Under the pieces are notes generated by a model. The model made no database searches and was not told where the DNA came from. It worked only from the letters and a program-made list of their open reading frames with translations. Below, one piece after another: positions 48,802-59,109 of a stretch of 64,000 bases of DNA (position 1 is its first letter; each line of letters begins with the position of its first letter). The translations under genes were made by a program, and so were the position numbers. This stretch comes from Vibrio genomosp. F10 str. ZF-129 (GTDB lineage Bacteria > Pseudomonadota > Gammaproteobacteria > Enterobacterales > Vibrionaceae): positions 59,866 through 123,865 of the forward strand of contig NZ_AJYQ02000001.1 in the NCBI RefSeq assembly GCF_000287055.2, read 5' to 3'.

Positions 48802-50390
48802 ACACTCACCTTGGTTACATCAACGTACAATTTTAGTTTTTGTCCAGGCTGCAGGTATTTGCCTTTATTCAGTTCATTCCATTTCACAATATCATTACTC
48901 TTTACTTTAAATTTATTGGCGATGCCACTGATGGTATCCCCTGTACGTACTTGATAGAAAACCGTACGAATCACCGAACCGTCCGATCCCTTTTTCCAGA
49001 TAACCAATTCTTGACCGATACGAAGTGTGTCGCGTGGGCCCATACCATTCCATTTTGCTAATGATTGATGAGAGACTTTATTTGCTCTTGCTATCGTCCA
49101 CAAGCTATCGCCACTTTGTACCTTATGGGTCAATTTATACTGGCCTCTGGAGCGTGATTGGGTTTTTGCTAATCGGTTTGTCGCGCTCAGAGCGTAGGCC
49201 TTTTCGTCTTGAGTCGATGTTGGAATCATTAAGTGTTGCCCAACTCGAATATTATGACCGGGTAAGTTATTCGCGGTTTGTATAACACGAGTCGTGGTGT
49301 TGTATTTGTTTGCTAGAACGCTGAGGGTGTCGCCAGATTGCACTTGGTAGCGGACCAAACGCATACCTTTACCTCTGTTTTCTTCTACTTTTTGGGTAAA
49401 TTGTGCCACGGAGCTTACCGGTAACAACAATTGCTGATGTTTATCCGGTGCGGTTGCCCATTGGTTGTACGCTGGGTTTAAGCTTTGAAGTTCTTTCACT
49501 GAAATGTTGGCATAATTGGCCGCAATCGCGAGATCGAGCTGATCGTTAGGATTGACGAGTTCAACAACCGGGGTGTTTGAAATGGCGGGTATTTCGATAC
49601 CATACTTTTCTTGATTGGCTATGATGTCAGCAAGGGCGAGAAGCTTAGGCACATAACCGCTGGTTTCTTTTGGCAGATCTAATGAGAAGAAGTCAGTAGA
49701 TTTTCCCAAGTTTCGATTCTTACGGATAGCACTGTTGAGGCGCCCGCCACCGCTATTGTAAGCCGCGATTGCGTGATTCCAGTCGCCATCAAAACGAGTG
49801 TTTAATCGTGTTAAGTAGGTTAACGCTGCATCGGTTGCGGCAACCACATCACGACGGCCATCGTACCAAAAATTCTGTTCTAGACCGAAATACTCCCCGG
49901 TGGCAGGAACAAACTGCCACAGCCCTGCAGCACTGCCATGTGAATAAGCGAAAGCATCAAAAGAACTTTCTACAATAGGAAGTAAAGCAAGCTCGAGTGG
50001 AAGACCTCTTTGCTCAATTTCATTAACAATCAGATATAAAAAAGGTTCAGCACGTTTGGAGACCGTTCTTAAATGCCCTGGATGCTTGAGATACCAAGTG
50101 CGGTAATAGTCAACACTCTTGTGATCTGGGACCTCCATTTGTAACTGCATTCCAATACGGTGCCAGATATCTTGTTGAGTTTGTGGGGTCACTTCAGCAA
50201 TAGGTTTTAATTTAGGTGCTGTTGCTTTTAACTCACCTTGATTGTCTCCCGTTGATGTTGGCAGGTGAGCCACATCTTGCGTTGGTTGTGAGGTTTCATA
50301 CTCCCCTGTAGTAGAAGATGACTCCGGTGGCTGAGTAAGTTGGCAGCCTGTTAGTAACAGTGCCAAAACCCAGCTGTATTTTACTCGCAT
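48798..50390 (-). CDS. mltD: Membrane-bound lytic murein transglycosylase D
   Basis: A 530-residue outer-membrane lipoprotein that cleaves peptidoglycan glycan strands, leaving anhydro-muramic ends. The lipobox LLTGC puts the lipidated Cys at residue 16. The SLT domain (about 110-240) has the catalytic Glu in LLPIVESSFDAFA and the partner GSAAGLWQFVPATG. Three LysM peptidoglycan-binding repeats occupy about 345-390, 415-460 and 478-525 (for example YQVQSGDTLSVLANKYNTT). In E. coli mltD and gloB are also adjacent. Confidence 0.95.
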   Translation of the reverse strand: MRVKYSWVLALLLTGCQLTQPPESSSTTGEYETSQPTQDVAHLPTSTGDNQGELKATAPKLKPIAEVTPQTQQDIWHRIGMQLQMEVPDHKSVDYYRTWYLKHPGHLRTVSKRAEPFLYLIVNEIEQRGLPLELALLPIVESSFDAFAYSHGSAAGLWQFVPATGEYFGLEQNFWYDGRRDVVAATDAALTYLTRLNTRFDGDWNHAIAAYNSGGGRLNSAIRKNRNLGKSTDFFSLDLPKETSGYVPKLLALADIIANQEKYGIEIPAISNTPVVELVNPNDQLDLAIAANYANISVKELQSLNPAYNQWATAPDKHQQLLLPVSSVAQFTQKVEENRGKGMRLVRYQVQSGDTLSVLANKYNTTTRVIQTANNLPGHNIRVGQHLMIPTSTQDEKAYALSATNRLAKTQSRSRGQYKLTHKVQSGDSLWTIARANKVSHQSLAKWNGMGPRDTLRIGQELVIWKKGSDGSVIRTVFYQVRTGDTISGIANKFKVKSNDIVKWNELNKGKYLQPGQKLKLYVDVTKVSV

Positions 50391-50460
50391 GTAACAGCCC
50401 TTTTTTAAAACAGCTGCTGATAATACTGGTCTGCCCCTACAAGTGACAAGCTAGAAAATG

Positions 50461-51219
50461 CTAAAATTCGTTCTTCCACTCACGTAACGCGGAAAAAACG
50501 GAGAGCGGGTCAATGTTTTCTGTTCGATTTGTCACCGATTTAATGACCGATTCCTCTTTGCAACGAAGAAATGGGTTGATCAGCTTTTCAAGTTTGATAG
50601 AGCTAGGAAGGGTAGATTGCTTCTGTGCACGAAGGCGATTGACATCATCTCGGTACTGGTGAAGTCGCTGATTCTCTGGCTCAACCGCCAATGCAAAAGA
50701 AACATTGCTGGCCGTGTATTCGTGGGCGCAGTAGATTTTTGTTTCTTCAGGCAGTGCGGCTAGTTGATCCAACGCCGTGTGCATCTGCGCGTAAGTCCCT
50801 TCAAAAACTCGACCACAACCCGCCGAGAAAAGCGTGTCTCCACAAAATAGATGCCCAGCACCGACATAACCAATATGTCCGAGTGTATGACCCGCTAAGT
50901 CGAGCACATCGAAAGACTCTCCAAATAACTCGATTTTATCCCCACCATTTACGGCGTGTGTGAGTGTTGGAATCGGCTCTTTTTCCGGGCCGACAACATC
51001 AATGCCGGGATACTGGCGAACGAGCTCAGGAACACCGCCTATATGGTCATGATGATGATGGGTAATTAGGATGGCGTCTAACGTCAGTTGATGCGCTTCT
51101 AAGTAAGGCAGCACTGGATTCGCATCACCAGGATCGACCACAACACAACGGCCTTCTCTATTTTCTATCACCCAGATGTAATTATCATTAAATGCAGGTA
51201 TGCTTTTGATACGTATCAT
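50461..51219 (-). CDS. gloB: Hydroxyacylglutathione hydrolase (glyoxalase II)
   Basis: A 252-residue metallo-beta-lactamase-fold enzyme that hydrolyses S-lactoylglutathione, finishing methylglyoxal detoxification. Metal ligands are in [12 protein letters not shown] (residues about 51-62), [26 protein letters not shown] and [12 protein letters not shown] 51219 gives the family length; an in-frame GTG 18 bases upstream is less likely. It diverges from the methyltransferase gene. Confidence 0.95.
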   Translation of the reverse strand: MIRIKSIPAFNDNYIWVIENREGRCVVVDPGDANPVLPYLEAHQLTLDAILITHHHHDHIGGVPELVRQYPGIDVVGPEKEPIPTLTHAVNGGDKIELFGESFDVLDLAGHTLGHIGYVGAGHLFCGDTLFSAGCGRVFEGTYAQMHTALDQLAALPEETKIYCAHEYTASNVSFALAVEPENQRLHQYRDDVNRLRAQKQSTLPSSIKLEKLINPFLRCKEESVIKSVTNRTENIDPLSVFSALREWKNEF

Positions 51220-51258
51220 GGTTGAGTCTCCCGTCACCTAGGTTGAAGCAGGTTATTA

Positions 51259-52014
51259 ATGAATCCAGCACGCAATGAAAAGAAGCTTGAAAAGCCACAC
51301 TCATGGTCTCAGCTTAAAAATGGCGAGTGGGTGAACAACGCTATTCAAACACGCCTTGATGAGTGGTGTCCAAAGTTATTTGGGTATCATATGTTGAAGC
51401 TGGGCGGTTTAAGCTGTGAGCTGGCAAGTCAACACTGCAATATCCAACATCAAGTCAATCTAGATGTTCATAACCCTCTGCACAATGTGATCGCTGACGG
51501 TTATGATTTGCCTTTTTTGGAAAAAAGCTTTGATACGGTGATTATGGCTCATCAACTCGATTACTGTAACGATCCTCACCGAATGTTGCGAGAAGTTGAT
51601 AGAGTGATGATTGATGATGGTTACCTCATTCTCACAGGGTTCAATCCGATCAGCATCACCGGCTTTGCTCGATTCCTCCCATGGCGGAAAAATAATTTAC
51701 CTTGGAGCGGGCGAATGTTCACACCGAACCGAATTAAAGATTGGTTAGGGTTATTGAATTATCAGGTGATTGAAAGTGATACATTTGCACTGTTCCCTAT
51801 GCAAAAATATCAACCGATGTGGACATGGTGTGAGAACAGTTTAGGTGATTGGGCTAGCCCATTAGGAAGCCTTTATTTCGTGGTGGCGCGCAAGCGTACT
51901 TATCCTTTAAAACCGATCAAGCCGCACTGGCGATTAAAACGAAGATTATCGCCAGTCAGTATTAACTATCGAGTGAATCGCGTTGTACAGAAAAATTGGG
52001 TAGATAAAAACTGA
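51259..52014 (+). CDS. YafS-like SAM-dependent methyltransferase
   Basis: A 251-residue protein with a Methyltransf_11-type core: the acid strand VNLDVHNPLHNVIADGYDLPF near residue 75, SFDTVIMAHQLDYCNDPHRM near 95 and DDGYLILTGFNP near 127. The usual Gly-rich SAM loop is weak (LKLGGLSCELA). The C-terminal tail is basic (PHWRLKRRLS). It corresponds in position to yafS between gloB and rnhA in E. coli. Substrate unknown. Confidence 0.8.
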   Translation: MNPARNEKKLEKPHSWSQLKNGEWVNNAIQTRLDEWCPKLFGYHMLKLGGLSCELASQHCNIQHQVNLDVHNPLHNVIADGYDLPFLEKSFDTVIMAHQLDYCNDPHRMLREVDRVMIDDGYLILTGFNPISITGFARFLPWRKNNLPWSGRMFTPNRIKDWLGLLNYQVIESDTFALFPMQKYQPMWTWCENSLGDWASPLGSLYFVVARKRTYPLKPIKPHWRLKRRLSPVSINYRVNRVVQKNWVDKN

Positions 52015-52031
52015 TTTGAGTTTGAGGTAAG

Positions 52032-52064
52032 AAACCAAGAATCGCCGCTTCTTGGTTTTATTTT
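52032..52064. terminator. Terminator between the methyltransferase gene and rnhA
   Basis: AAACCAAGAA / TTCTTGGTTT around TCGCCGC with a T-rich run after it; the A-run on the left is short, so minus-strand use is less certain. Confidence 0.8.
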
Positions 52065-52086
52065 AGGTCCTCAGTGATCTAAATCG

Positions 52087-52551
52087 TTAACCTGCTTCGT
52101 AACCGGTATCTTCTTCTGTTGGATTTTCGGCTGCGGTACGTGCCAATTCATCGCACATTTCGTTTTCTCTGTGCCCCGCATGGCCCTTAACCCAGCGCCA
52201 ATCGACCGTGTGACGCGCGGTCTCTTTGTCTAGCGCCTGCCATAAATCAGCGTTCTTTACAGGTTTCTTCGCTGACGTCTTCCAGCCACGCTTTTTCCAG
52301 TTATGAATCCATTGCGTAATACCTTGGCGAACATACTGACTATCTGTGGTAAGTATCACTTCACAGGGCTCCTTCAGAGTTTGTAAAGCAACAACGGCGG
52401 CAAGCATCTCCATGCGATTGTTGGTGGTCAGGTTATAGCCTTTGGCGAGTGTTTTTTCCGTTTCTTTATAGCGTAATACAACACCATAACCACCAGGGCC
52501 TGGATTGCCTAAACAAGAACCATCTGTGAAAATTTCCACTTGTTTCGTCAT
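52087..52551 (-). CDS. rnhA: Ribonuclease HI
   Basis: A 154-residue enzyme removing RNA from RNA-DNA hybrids, including primers and R-loops. The DEDD active site is complete: Asp in [13 protein letters not shown] (residue 10), Glu in [11 protein letters not shown] (48), Asp in [12 protein letters not shown] (70) and Asp in NEMCDELAR (134), with His in KGHAGH. It diverges from dnaQ with only 56 bp between the starts, as in E. coli. Confidence 0.97.
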   Translation of the reverse strand: MTKQVEIFTDGSCLGNPGPGGYGVVLRYKETEKTLAKGYNLTTNNRMEMLAAVVALQTLKEPCEVILTTDSQYVRQGITQWIHNWKKRGWKTSAKKPVKNADLWQALDKETARHTVDWRWVKGHAGHRENEMCDELARTAAENPTEEDTGYEAG

Positions 52552-52607
52552 GATTTGATACTATTGGGTTAAGCATATTATTCGCATAGTCTGACACATA
52601 ATTAAAT

Positions 52608-53357
52608 ATGAATACCAGTAGCAATTTAGAGCAAAATGTAGAGCAAAAACGAATCATCGTTCTCGATACCGAAACCACCGGTATGAATAGAGAAGGTGGG
52701 CCTACCTATCAAGGGCATCGTATTATAGAGATTGGTGCTGTCGAGATCATCGGTCGAAAGCTCACTGGTCGGCATTTTCATGTCTATATCAAGCCAGACC
52801 GTGAGATTCAGCCTGATGCGATAGAAGTTCATGGTATTACCGATGAATTTTTATCAGACAAGCCGTCTTATAGCGAAGTACATCAAGAATTTATTGAGTT
52901 TATTAAAGGTGCCGAATTAGTTGCCCACAATGCTCCCTTTGATGTGGGCTTTATGGATCATGAATTCAGAATGTTTGATAGCTCTGCGGGTCAAACCACG
53001 GACTATTGTGAGGTCACCGACACCCTCGCCATGGCGAAGCGCATGCCAAACATGCCAGCTAGGAAGAACCTGGATTCATTGGCAAAGCACTACACTATTG
53101 ATACCTCAGCTCGTATTCTTCACGGCGCTTTGCTCGATGCGGAAATTCTAGCTGACGTCTACTTGGCGATGACGGGGGGGCAAACGTCGCTTCAATTTAG
53201 CTCTGAAGCAGGTGGAATTAGTGGTGTAACGATAAAACGTATCAACACAGACCGAAAAGCGCTAAAGGTTTTACTAGCAACGGCCGATGAAGTAAAAGCA
53301 CATCAAGAAAGGCTTGATATCGTACAAGAAAATGGCAACTGCCTCTGGCTAAAGTAA
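52608..53357 (+). CDS. dnaQ: DNA polymerase III epsilon subunit (proofreading exonuclease)
   Basis: A 249-residue 3'-5' exonuclease. The DEDDh motifs are IIVLDTETTGMN (residues about 16-27), VAHNAPFDVGFMDHEF near 106 and the His/Asp pair in ARILHGALLDAEILADVYL near 170. After the nuclease domain, GGQTSLQFS gives the clamp-binding peptide seen in E. coli epsilon, and the C-terminal tail should bind the alpha subunit encoded at 40.3 kb. Confidence 0.97.
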   Translation: MNTSSNLEQNVEQKRIIVLDTETTGMNREGGPTYQGHRIIEIGAVEIIGRKLTGRHFHVYIKPDREIQPDAIEVHGITDEFLSDKPSYSEVHQEFIEFIKGAELVAHNAPFDVGFMDHEFRMFDSSAGQTTDYCEVTDTLAMAKRMPNMPARKNLDSLAKHYTIDTSARILHGALLDAEILADVYLAMTGGQTSLQFSSEAGGISGVTIKRINTDRKALKVLLATADEVKAHQERLDIVQENGNCLWLK

Positions 53358-53388
53358 TAAGCCCTTGCTAAAAACAGGAGAAATACCA

Positions 53389-54639
53389 TTGAGGATTTTA
53401 ATCACGTTCATGAGCTTGATGCTGTGCTTTAGTACGAGTGTCGCCAGTGAAGAATCTTCTATGTCGTTGCTCGATAATCGTTTTCGAGTGGATCCTACGA
53501 TAAAGCAAATTACTTTTGTCATTTATCGCGAACAATCTTCTAAACCCGTTGTGTTGGTTAGGCCCGATGGCAAAAAATATTATGCGTGGCGAAGTCCTGA
53601 CAACGTTCAATGGTATCAAGAATCATCGCTGGACATTATTTCCATTGACGATCCTATGCCGGGTCCTTGGCAAGCGGTGGGCAAAGTCACGCCCAAAAAT
53701 AGAATCTTACTTATCTCTCATTTAGCGTTAGAAAGCGATACATTCCCAACCCGTTTATACCAAGGTGAAGAGATCAAATTCACCGCGAAATTGACCTCAG
53801 ATGGTGAACCTCTGATTCTTAGGGATTTTCTTGATCGAATCAGCCTTAAAGTGACGTTTACGAAGTTTGTGGAAAATGAGCAGGACTTGATCAGCGAAGC
53901 CAAGCCAGTTCCTGAGGTTTTGGGTGTCTTTTCTGATGATGGAACAGGACTTGATGAATTTCCTGGCGACGGAATATTTACCGTGGCTTTACCAATATCC
54001 TCGCAGCCAGGTAAATACCGGGTAAGAATCACATCAGGAAATGGCATCTTTTTAAGGGCTCAAGAGCAAGAGGTGCTGGTTTATCCAACACCGATTCAGC
54101 ATACCTTTATTCAATCTCGAGATGCTGAAACGGCTCACCAAATTATTCTCTCCGGAGAGCAGGGTATGGTCAAGCCTGGGTCTTTGGCGGCACAAATTGA
54201 CCACACCAATAGTGACGGTGAACTCACCTCCGTGTCTGGCAGTGCCATTGAAGAATCGGAAAAGCTGGATCTTTGGATACCCAATAGTGACAAAGTGGGT
54301 CACTATCAATGGCAAGGAAAGGTGTTTGCAACGGATATGGCGACAGGTAGACCGCTGGCGTTTATGGTGACCGATCAAAGTTATAATATTTTAGAGGAAA
54401 TCGATTTTGAGAAAACACGGTTGATTCAAGAAGAGCAACAGAGAAAACAGCAGCAACTTCTCGAAGAGCTACGAATCAAAGAAGAGAAGGAAGCGGCTCG
54501 AACACGCAGCATGATTATCATTGGTGTCGGCAATATTGTGGCCATTTTAGTGGGGCTGGCGGTGTGGTTCATACGACGAAAACTCAATGCGGCTAAAAAG
54601 GCGTTACCAGAAATGCAGTTGGATATGCCTAAGAAATAA
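53389..54639 (+). CDS. Membrane-anchored protein of unknown function (TIGR03503-like)
   Basis: A 416-residue protein: a signal peptide (hydrophobic core near residues 5-18), a large extracytoplasmic part with Ig-like beta segments, including VFSDDGTGLDEFPGDGIFTV near 180, a charged coiled coil at about 338-375, then one membrane segment (MIIIGVGNIVAILVGLAVWF) and a basic cytosolic tail. I chose TTG 53389, which has AGGAG 7 bases upstream, over the TTG at 53365. It resembles a family found next to dnaQ in Vibrio-like bacteria that I recall as TIGR03503; that label is from memory. Function unknown. Confidence 0.65.
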   Translation: MRILITFMSLMLCFSTSVASEESSMSLLDNRFRVDPTIKQITFVIYREQSSKPVVLVRPDGKKYYAWRSPDNVQWYQESSLDIISIDDPMPGPWQAVGKVTPKNRILLISHLALESDTFPTRLYQGEEIKFTAKLTSDGEPLILRDFLDRISLKVTFTKFVENEQDLISEAKPVPEVLGVFSDDGTGLDEFPGDGIFTVALPISSQPGKYRVRITSGNGIFLRAQEQEVLVYPTPIQHTFIQSRDAETAHQIILSGEQGMVKPGSLAAQIDHTNSDGELTSVSGSAIEESEKLDLWIPNSDKVGHYQWQGKVFATDMATGRPLAFMVTDQSYNILEEIDFEKTRLIQEEQQRKQQQLLEELRIKEEKEAARTRSMIIIGVGNIVAILVGLAVWFIRRKLNAAKKALPEMQLDMPKK

Positions 54640-54744
54640 AGCGTAAAGTAATGTTGTGATTTGAACCAATAGCCAATCTCATAGCAAAATTAAACAGATA
54701 GACAGGTAAACAGATAAGCAATAACCGTTGATAAATGGGTAGAG

Positions 54745-54780
54745 AAAAGGCCGATTAACTCAGTGGTTAATCGGCCTTTT
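54745..54780. terminator. Bidirectional terminator before fadE
   Basis: AAAAGGCCGATTAAC / GTTAATCGGCCTTTT, a perfect 15-bp stem with a 6-base loop, suited to both convergent genes. Confidence 0.95.
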
Positions 54781-54807
54781 AGTGCTTGCTATTTGAGAGA
54801 GCGATTT

Positions 54808-57252
54808 TTAGGCTACGTTACCGACGGCAGGATATTGAGGCTTTGCAGCAAGGTCCTCGGGGCTGAAGTCGTCAACATTGATCACGTACAGACGCTCCAC
54901 TTCTGCTTTTCTCAGTATCGCCGCTTCTGCGTCATCGATAAGGTTGTTTTCTAATCCGATTTCAGCAATCTTATCGAGTGCTAAGAACGCTTTACGCTGC
55001 TCTATCCCCTTGCACACTTTATCGAAGATTGGCTCAGCTTGAAGAATGATCTCCAGTGCTTTCTCTATGCGGCCAACTGGATTAAACGGCGTATCTTCAA
55101 GGTACTGGTTTCGACCAATTCTAGAACGAGTCTCACTTGGAGTTTGAATGATTTTTGCCACTTTACTGTCCAGCTTATCGCTTGGTGCTCGGCGTACTCT
55201 ACCAAAAGGTAGAATTAGGATACGAAGCGCTGAAGCGATAACTCGGTTAGGGAAGTTCGCTAAAAATTCATCAATCGCTACTTCCGTTTGTTGCAAGCTA
55301 TCTTGCAGGCCCCAGTCAACCATAGCTTTATCTTCTTGAGGGCGTCCATCTTCATCAAAGCGTTTCAGCGTCGCAGAACTGAGGTAAAGTTGGCTTAGAA
55401 TATCACCCAGTCGAGCAGACATTCGCTCTTTGCGCTTTAACGAACCGCCTAACACAACCATTGAAATATCCGATAGTAATGCCATGTTCGCGCTGTAACG
55501 ATTCAACTGCTGATAGTAACGCTTAGTGAAATCTTTGGTCGGAGCCTCAGAGCCAAAGCCATCAGTGAAACCAAACCACAGGCTGCGAACCAGATTACTC
55601 ATGGTAAACGTCACGTGACCTGCTAATGCCGCATCGAATTTCTCTAACGCATCATTGGCCTCGGAATGCGCCGCATTCATTTCGTCGAGAACGTATGGGT
55701 GACAACGAATCGCTCCTTGACCATAGATGATCAACGATCGAGTGAGAATATTGGCACCTTCTACAGTGATAGCGATTGGCGACCCTTGGTAACCGCGCGC
55801 TAAAAAGTTCGAAGGCCCCAAGCAAATGCCTTTTCCGCCGACAATGTCCATTGCATCAATGATGCTGCGTTGTCCACGGTGAGTACAGTGATACTTAACG
55901 ATGGCAGAAATAACAGACGGCTTTTGGCCTAAATCGATACCTGCTACGGTTAGGCTACTCGCAGCGTCCATGACGTAAGCGTTACCAGCAAGGCGTGCTA
56001 GGGGCTCTTCTACCCCTTCCATGTGACCAATAGGTTGCTTGAACTGGCGGCGAATACGAGCATAAGCTCCGGTTGCTAACGCTGCTGATTTAAGACCACC
56101 GGTTGAATTTGAAGGCAGAGTGATACCACGCCCCACGGATAAGCACTCGACGAGCATTCTCCAGCCTTGTCCCGCCATTTTTTCGCCGCCGATGATGAAG
56201 TCAATCGGAACAAAGATGTCTTTCCCCTGGGTTGGGCCATTTTGAAATGGAACATTAAGAGGGAAGTGACGGTTGCCGATCTCTATGCCTTTCAGGTCAG
56301 TCGGGATCAATGCACAGGTGATCCCTAGATCTGGCTTGTCACCCAGTAACCCATCTGGATCTCGCAGTTTAAATGCTAAACCGAGTACCGTTGCGACCGG
56401 TGCAAGTGTAATGTAGCGCTTATTCCATGTTAGGCGCATGCCCAACACCTGTTTGCCTTGCCACTTACCTTTACAAACAACCCCAAAGTCTGGAATTGAA
56501 CCTGCATCTGAGCCAGCTTCTGGGCTGGTTAAAGCAAAACAAGGTATTTCGATGCCATTCGCTAGACGAGGTAGGTAGTGATTTTTTTGCTCTTCAGTAC
56601 CGTAATGTTGGAGGAGTTCCCCAGGGCCGAGTGAATTTGGAACACCGACGGTTGATGATAGAACGCTCGACACACCGGTGAGCTTTTGAAGGACCAAAGA
56701 TTGCGCGTAGGCAGAAAACTCAAGCCCGCCATATTTTTTCTTAATGATCATAGCAAAGAACTTATGGTCCTTTAGATATTGCCATACCTCTGGAGGCAGA
56801 TCGGCAAGTTCATGAGTGACTTGGTGGTCATTAACCATGGCGCACACTTCATTCACCGGACCGTTAAGGAAAGCCTTTTCTTCTTTGGATAACTTAGGCG
56901 CTGCGATGCTGTGCAGGTTTTTCCAATCCGGTTTGCCTTTAAACAGTTCGGCTTCCCACCAAACGGTACCCGCATCGAGGGCTTCTTTTTCTGTTTGCGA
57001 CATCGCTGGCAAGACTTTTTTAAACAGCGTGAGCGCTTTTTGGCTGAAAACACCTTGTCGTACTGACGGTACGGTAAACAGCACAACCGCAGCAAAATAG
57101 AGTGCCCAACTCAAAAATCCTGCGTTCCCCCATATTGATAGGGCAAACATGGTGGCTGTGAGCGCCACTAATGACATCACCAGCGAGCTTCGATGGTACA
57201 AACAAAGGGTAAAAATAGCGGTGAAGCTAAGTATAGAGAGCAAGGTTTCCAT
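54808..57252 (-). CDS. fadE: Acyl-CoA dehydrogenase FadE
   Basis: An 814-residue FAD enzyme of the first fatty acid beta-oxidation step. Two N-terminal hydrophobic segments (residues about 3-75) suggest membrane association. The dehydrogenase core is unmistakable: [20 protein letters not shown] near 145, [20 protein letters not shown] near 230, [13 protein letters not shown] near 365. Length equals E. coli FadE when ATG 57252, with AAGGAAAA upstream, is used; the frame is open 42 bases further. A FadR-like operator lies 44 bp upstream. fadE-gmhA-yafJ adjacency is shared with E. coli. Confidence 0.96.
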   Translation of the reverse strand: METLLSILSFTAIFTLCLYHRSSLVMSLVALTATMFALSIWGNAGFLSWALYFAAVVLFTVPSVRQGVFSQKALTLFKKVLPAMSQTEKEALDAGTVWWEAELFKGKPDWKNLHSIAAPKLSKEEKAFLNGPVNEVCAMVNDHQVTHELADLPPEVWQYLKDHKFFAMIIKKKYGGLEFSAYAQSLVLQKLTGVSSVLSSTVGVPNSLGPGELLQHYGTEEQKNHYLPRLANGIEIPCFALTSPEAGSDAGSIPDFGVVCKGKWQGKQVLGMRLTWNKRYITLAPVATVLGLAFKLRDPDGLLGDKPDLGITCALIPTDLKGIEIGNRHFPLNVPFQNGPTQGKDIFVPIDFIIGGEKMAGQGWRMLVECLSVGRGITLPSNSTGGLKSAALATGAYARIRRQFKQPIGHMEGVEEPLARLAGNAYVMDAASSLTVAGIDLGQKPSVISAIVKYHCTHRGQRSIIDAMDIVGGKGICLGPSNFLARGYQGSPIAITVEGANILTRSLIIYGQGAIRCHPYVLDEMNAAHSEANDALEKFDAALAGHVTFTMSNLVRSLWFGFTDGFGSEAPTKDFTKRYYQQLNRYSANMALLSDISMVVLGGSLKRKERMSARLGDILSQLYLSSATLKRFDEDGRPQEDKAMVDWGLQDSLQQTEVAIDEFLANFPNRVIASALRILILPFGRVRRAPSDKLDSKVAKIIQTPSETRSRIGRNQYLEDTPFNPVGRIEKALEIILQAEPIFDKVCKGIEQRKAFLALDKIAEIGLENNLIDDAEAAILRKAEVERLYVINVDDFSPEDLAAKPQYPAVGNVA

Positions 57253-57295
57253 GGCGTTTTCCTTTTCTAGCCGTTTATTGCACTGTAATCTCATA

Positions 57296-57349
57296 AGAGG
57301 TCTAACCAGTAGAGTGTAAACAATATATTAATAAAATGTAAAATACCAA
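57296..57349 (-). promoter_or_regulatory. fadE promoter with FadR-like operator
   Basis: On the minus strand TTGGTA (57349-57344) and TATATT (57327-57322), 16 bases apart, predict a start near 57315. The sequence at 57296-57312 reads ACTGGTTAGACC on the minus strand, close to the FadR consensus ACTGGTCnGACC. It lies just after the predicted start, a repressing position. Acyl-CoA-relieved repression is inferred from the fad regulon. Confidence 0.7.
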
Positions 57350-57543
57350 TGTGGTTAAAAAGTGATCCAAGTAGAGTGAAAGTTCTAATAGTGAGCGGTG
57401 AGTGGTGATTTATATTCATTAATGCGTGCCTAAATTCGATTTCTTACTGGCTAACTATCGACACTGGAATTTGTTTTAGTAAACTCAGGGGTAAAGTGGT
57501 AACAAAGATTACGCTTAACCCAATTCAACAAGAGATCACAGAT

Positions 57544-58119
57544 ATGTATCAGGAATTAATTAAAAGCGAACTGACAGAAGCTGCCGACGTATTGAATGCG
57601 TTTTTAAGTGATGAACACAATTTGGCACAAATTGAAGCCGCCGCTAAGTTGATTGCCGATTCGTTTAAGCAAGGTGGAAAAGTACTCTCTTGTGGCAATG
57701 GCGGTTCTCACTGTGATGCTATGCATTTTGCAGAAGAGCTGACAGGGCGTTATCGAGAAAACCGACCGGGGTATCCAGGCATCGCTATCTCAGATCCGAG
57801 CCATATTTCATGCGTAAGTAACGATTTTGGCTATGATTCTGTGTTCTCTCGTTATGTCGAAGCCGTTGGCTCAAAAGGTGATGTGCTGTTTGGGTTATCT
57901 ACGTCAGGCAATTCAGGGAATATCTTGAAAGCGATAGATGCTGCAAAAGCAAAAGGCATGAAAACAATCGCGTTAACCGGAAAAGATGGCGGCAAAATGG
58001 CCGGGCTAGCGGATGTTGAAATTCGCGTTCCTCACTTTGGTTATGCCGACCGTATCCAAGAGATCCATATCAAAATTATTCATATTGTTATTCAGCTTAT
58101 TGAAAAAGAGATGGCGTAA
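57544..58119 (+). CDS. gmhA: Sedoheptulose 7-phosphate isomerase
   Basis: A 191-residue tetrameric SIS-fold enzyme starting heptose synthesis for the lipopolysaccharide core. [20 protein letters not shown] near residue 48, [14 protein letters not shown] near 115 and the C-terminal [17 protein letters not shown] (metal and active site) are diagnostic. ATG 57544 gives the E. coli length, with AAGAG upstream; an in-frame GTG at 57496 is rejected. Confidence 0.95.
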   Translation: MYQELIKSELTEAADVLNAFLSDEHNLAQIEAAAKLIADSFKQGGKVLSCGNGGSHCDAMHFAEELTGRYRENRPGYPGIAISDPSHISCVSNDFGYDSVFSRYVEAVGSKGDVLFGLSTSGNSGNILKAIDAAKAKGMKTIALTGKDGGKMAGLADVEIRVPHFGYADRIQEIHIKIIHIVIQLIEKEMA

Positions 58120-58155
58120 CAACGTTCGTATTTGCTTAAAGGATTAGATGAAGCC

Positions 58156-59001
58156 ATGTGTGAATTGCTCGGAATGAGCGCTAATGTACCAACCGATATC
58201 TGTTTTAGTTTTACCGGGCTAATTCAGCGTGGTGGCAATACAGGGCCACACCGAGATGGTTGGGGAATTACGTTTTATGAAGGAAAAGGGTTTCGAACGT
58301 TTAAAGACCCGAAGCCGAGCTGCGATTCTAAAATAGCGGAATTAGTGCAGCATTACCCAATAAAAAGCCGTGCTGTCGTGAGCCATATCAGACAAGCCAA
58401 TCGAGGCTCTGTTAATTTGGAGAATACTCACCCGTTCACTCGTGAATTATGGGGACGCTACTGGACTTTTGCTCATAACGGACAGTTGTCCGATTACGAT
58501 GACTTAAACACCGGTCGCTTTAGGCCCGTTGGAGAAACCGACAGTGAGTTGTCTTTTTGTTGGTTATTGAAGCAGTTAGAAGAACGTTACCCAGAGCCGC
58601 CTCAAGACATGGTCGGGGCATTTCGATTCATTGCTCAGTGTTGTGATCAATTAAAGGAGAAAGGTGTATTCAATATGCTTTTATCCGATGGCGAATACGT
58701 AATGACGTATTGTACTAATCACCTTTATTGGATAACAAGGCGAGCTCCTTTCGGTAAGGCGAGCCTTATTGATGAAGAAGTCACCATTAACTTTTTAGAA
58801 GAAACCACGCCTAATGATGTTGTCACCGTCGTTGCCACTCAGCCTTTAACAGACAACGAAATATGGCATCGCATGAAGCCGAGCGAATTTGGTATTTTTC
58901 ACTTTGGAGAGTTAATTGATGGCAATGCGCACAAGTTAGAAAATGTTGCGTTTGCAGAAGCCAAACCACGCTGCCAAGCGCCTGATCAGCCATTAGCTTA
59001 A
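58156..59001 (+). CDS. YafJ-like class II glutamine amidotransferase
   Basis: A 281-residue Ntn-type glutamine amidotransferase. Choosing ATG 58156 places Cys at residue 2 (MCELLGM), the expected N-terminal nucleophile after methionine removal; this decides the start over a TTG at 58132. Other glutaminase motifs are GPHRDGWGITFYEG, SHIRQANRGSVN and FAHNGQLSDYD with GETDSELSF. No synthase domain is attached, so the acceptor is unknown. It follows gmhA by 36 bp, as yafJ does in E. coli. Confidence 0.88.
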   Translation: MCELLGMSANVPTDICFSFTGLIQRGGNTGPHRDGWGITFYEGKGFRTFKDPKPSCDSKIAELVQHYPIKSRAVVSHIRQANRGSVNLENTHPFTRELWGRYWTFAHNGQLSDYDDLNTGRFRPVGETDSELSFCWLLKQLEERYPEPPQDMVGAFRFIAQCCDQLKEKGVFNMLLSDGEYVMTYCTNHLYWITRRAPFGKASLIDEEVTINFLEETTPNDVVTVVATQPLTDNEIWHRMKPSEFGIFHFGELIDGNAHKLENVAFAEAKPRCQAPDQPLA

Positions 59002-59050
59002 ATCGATATTGACGCGATGCAAGAAGGGCTGTTGCAAGAAGATTGATACA

Positions 59051-59085
59051 AAAAGGGTTGATGCTTCCACATCAACCCTTTTGTT
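59051..59085. terminator. Bidirectional terminator between the yafJ-like gene and purN
   Basis: AAAAGGGTTGATG / CATCAACCCTTTT around CTTCCA, with flanking A- and T-runs. Confidence 0.93.
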
Positions 59086-59109
59086 TATCTGTTTGCTCTA
59101 TCAATAGAA

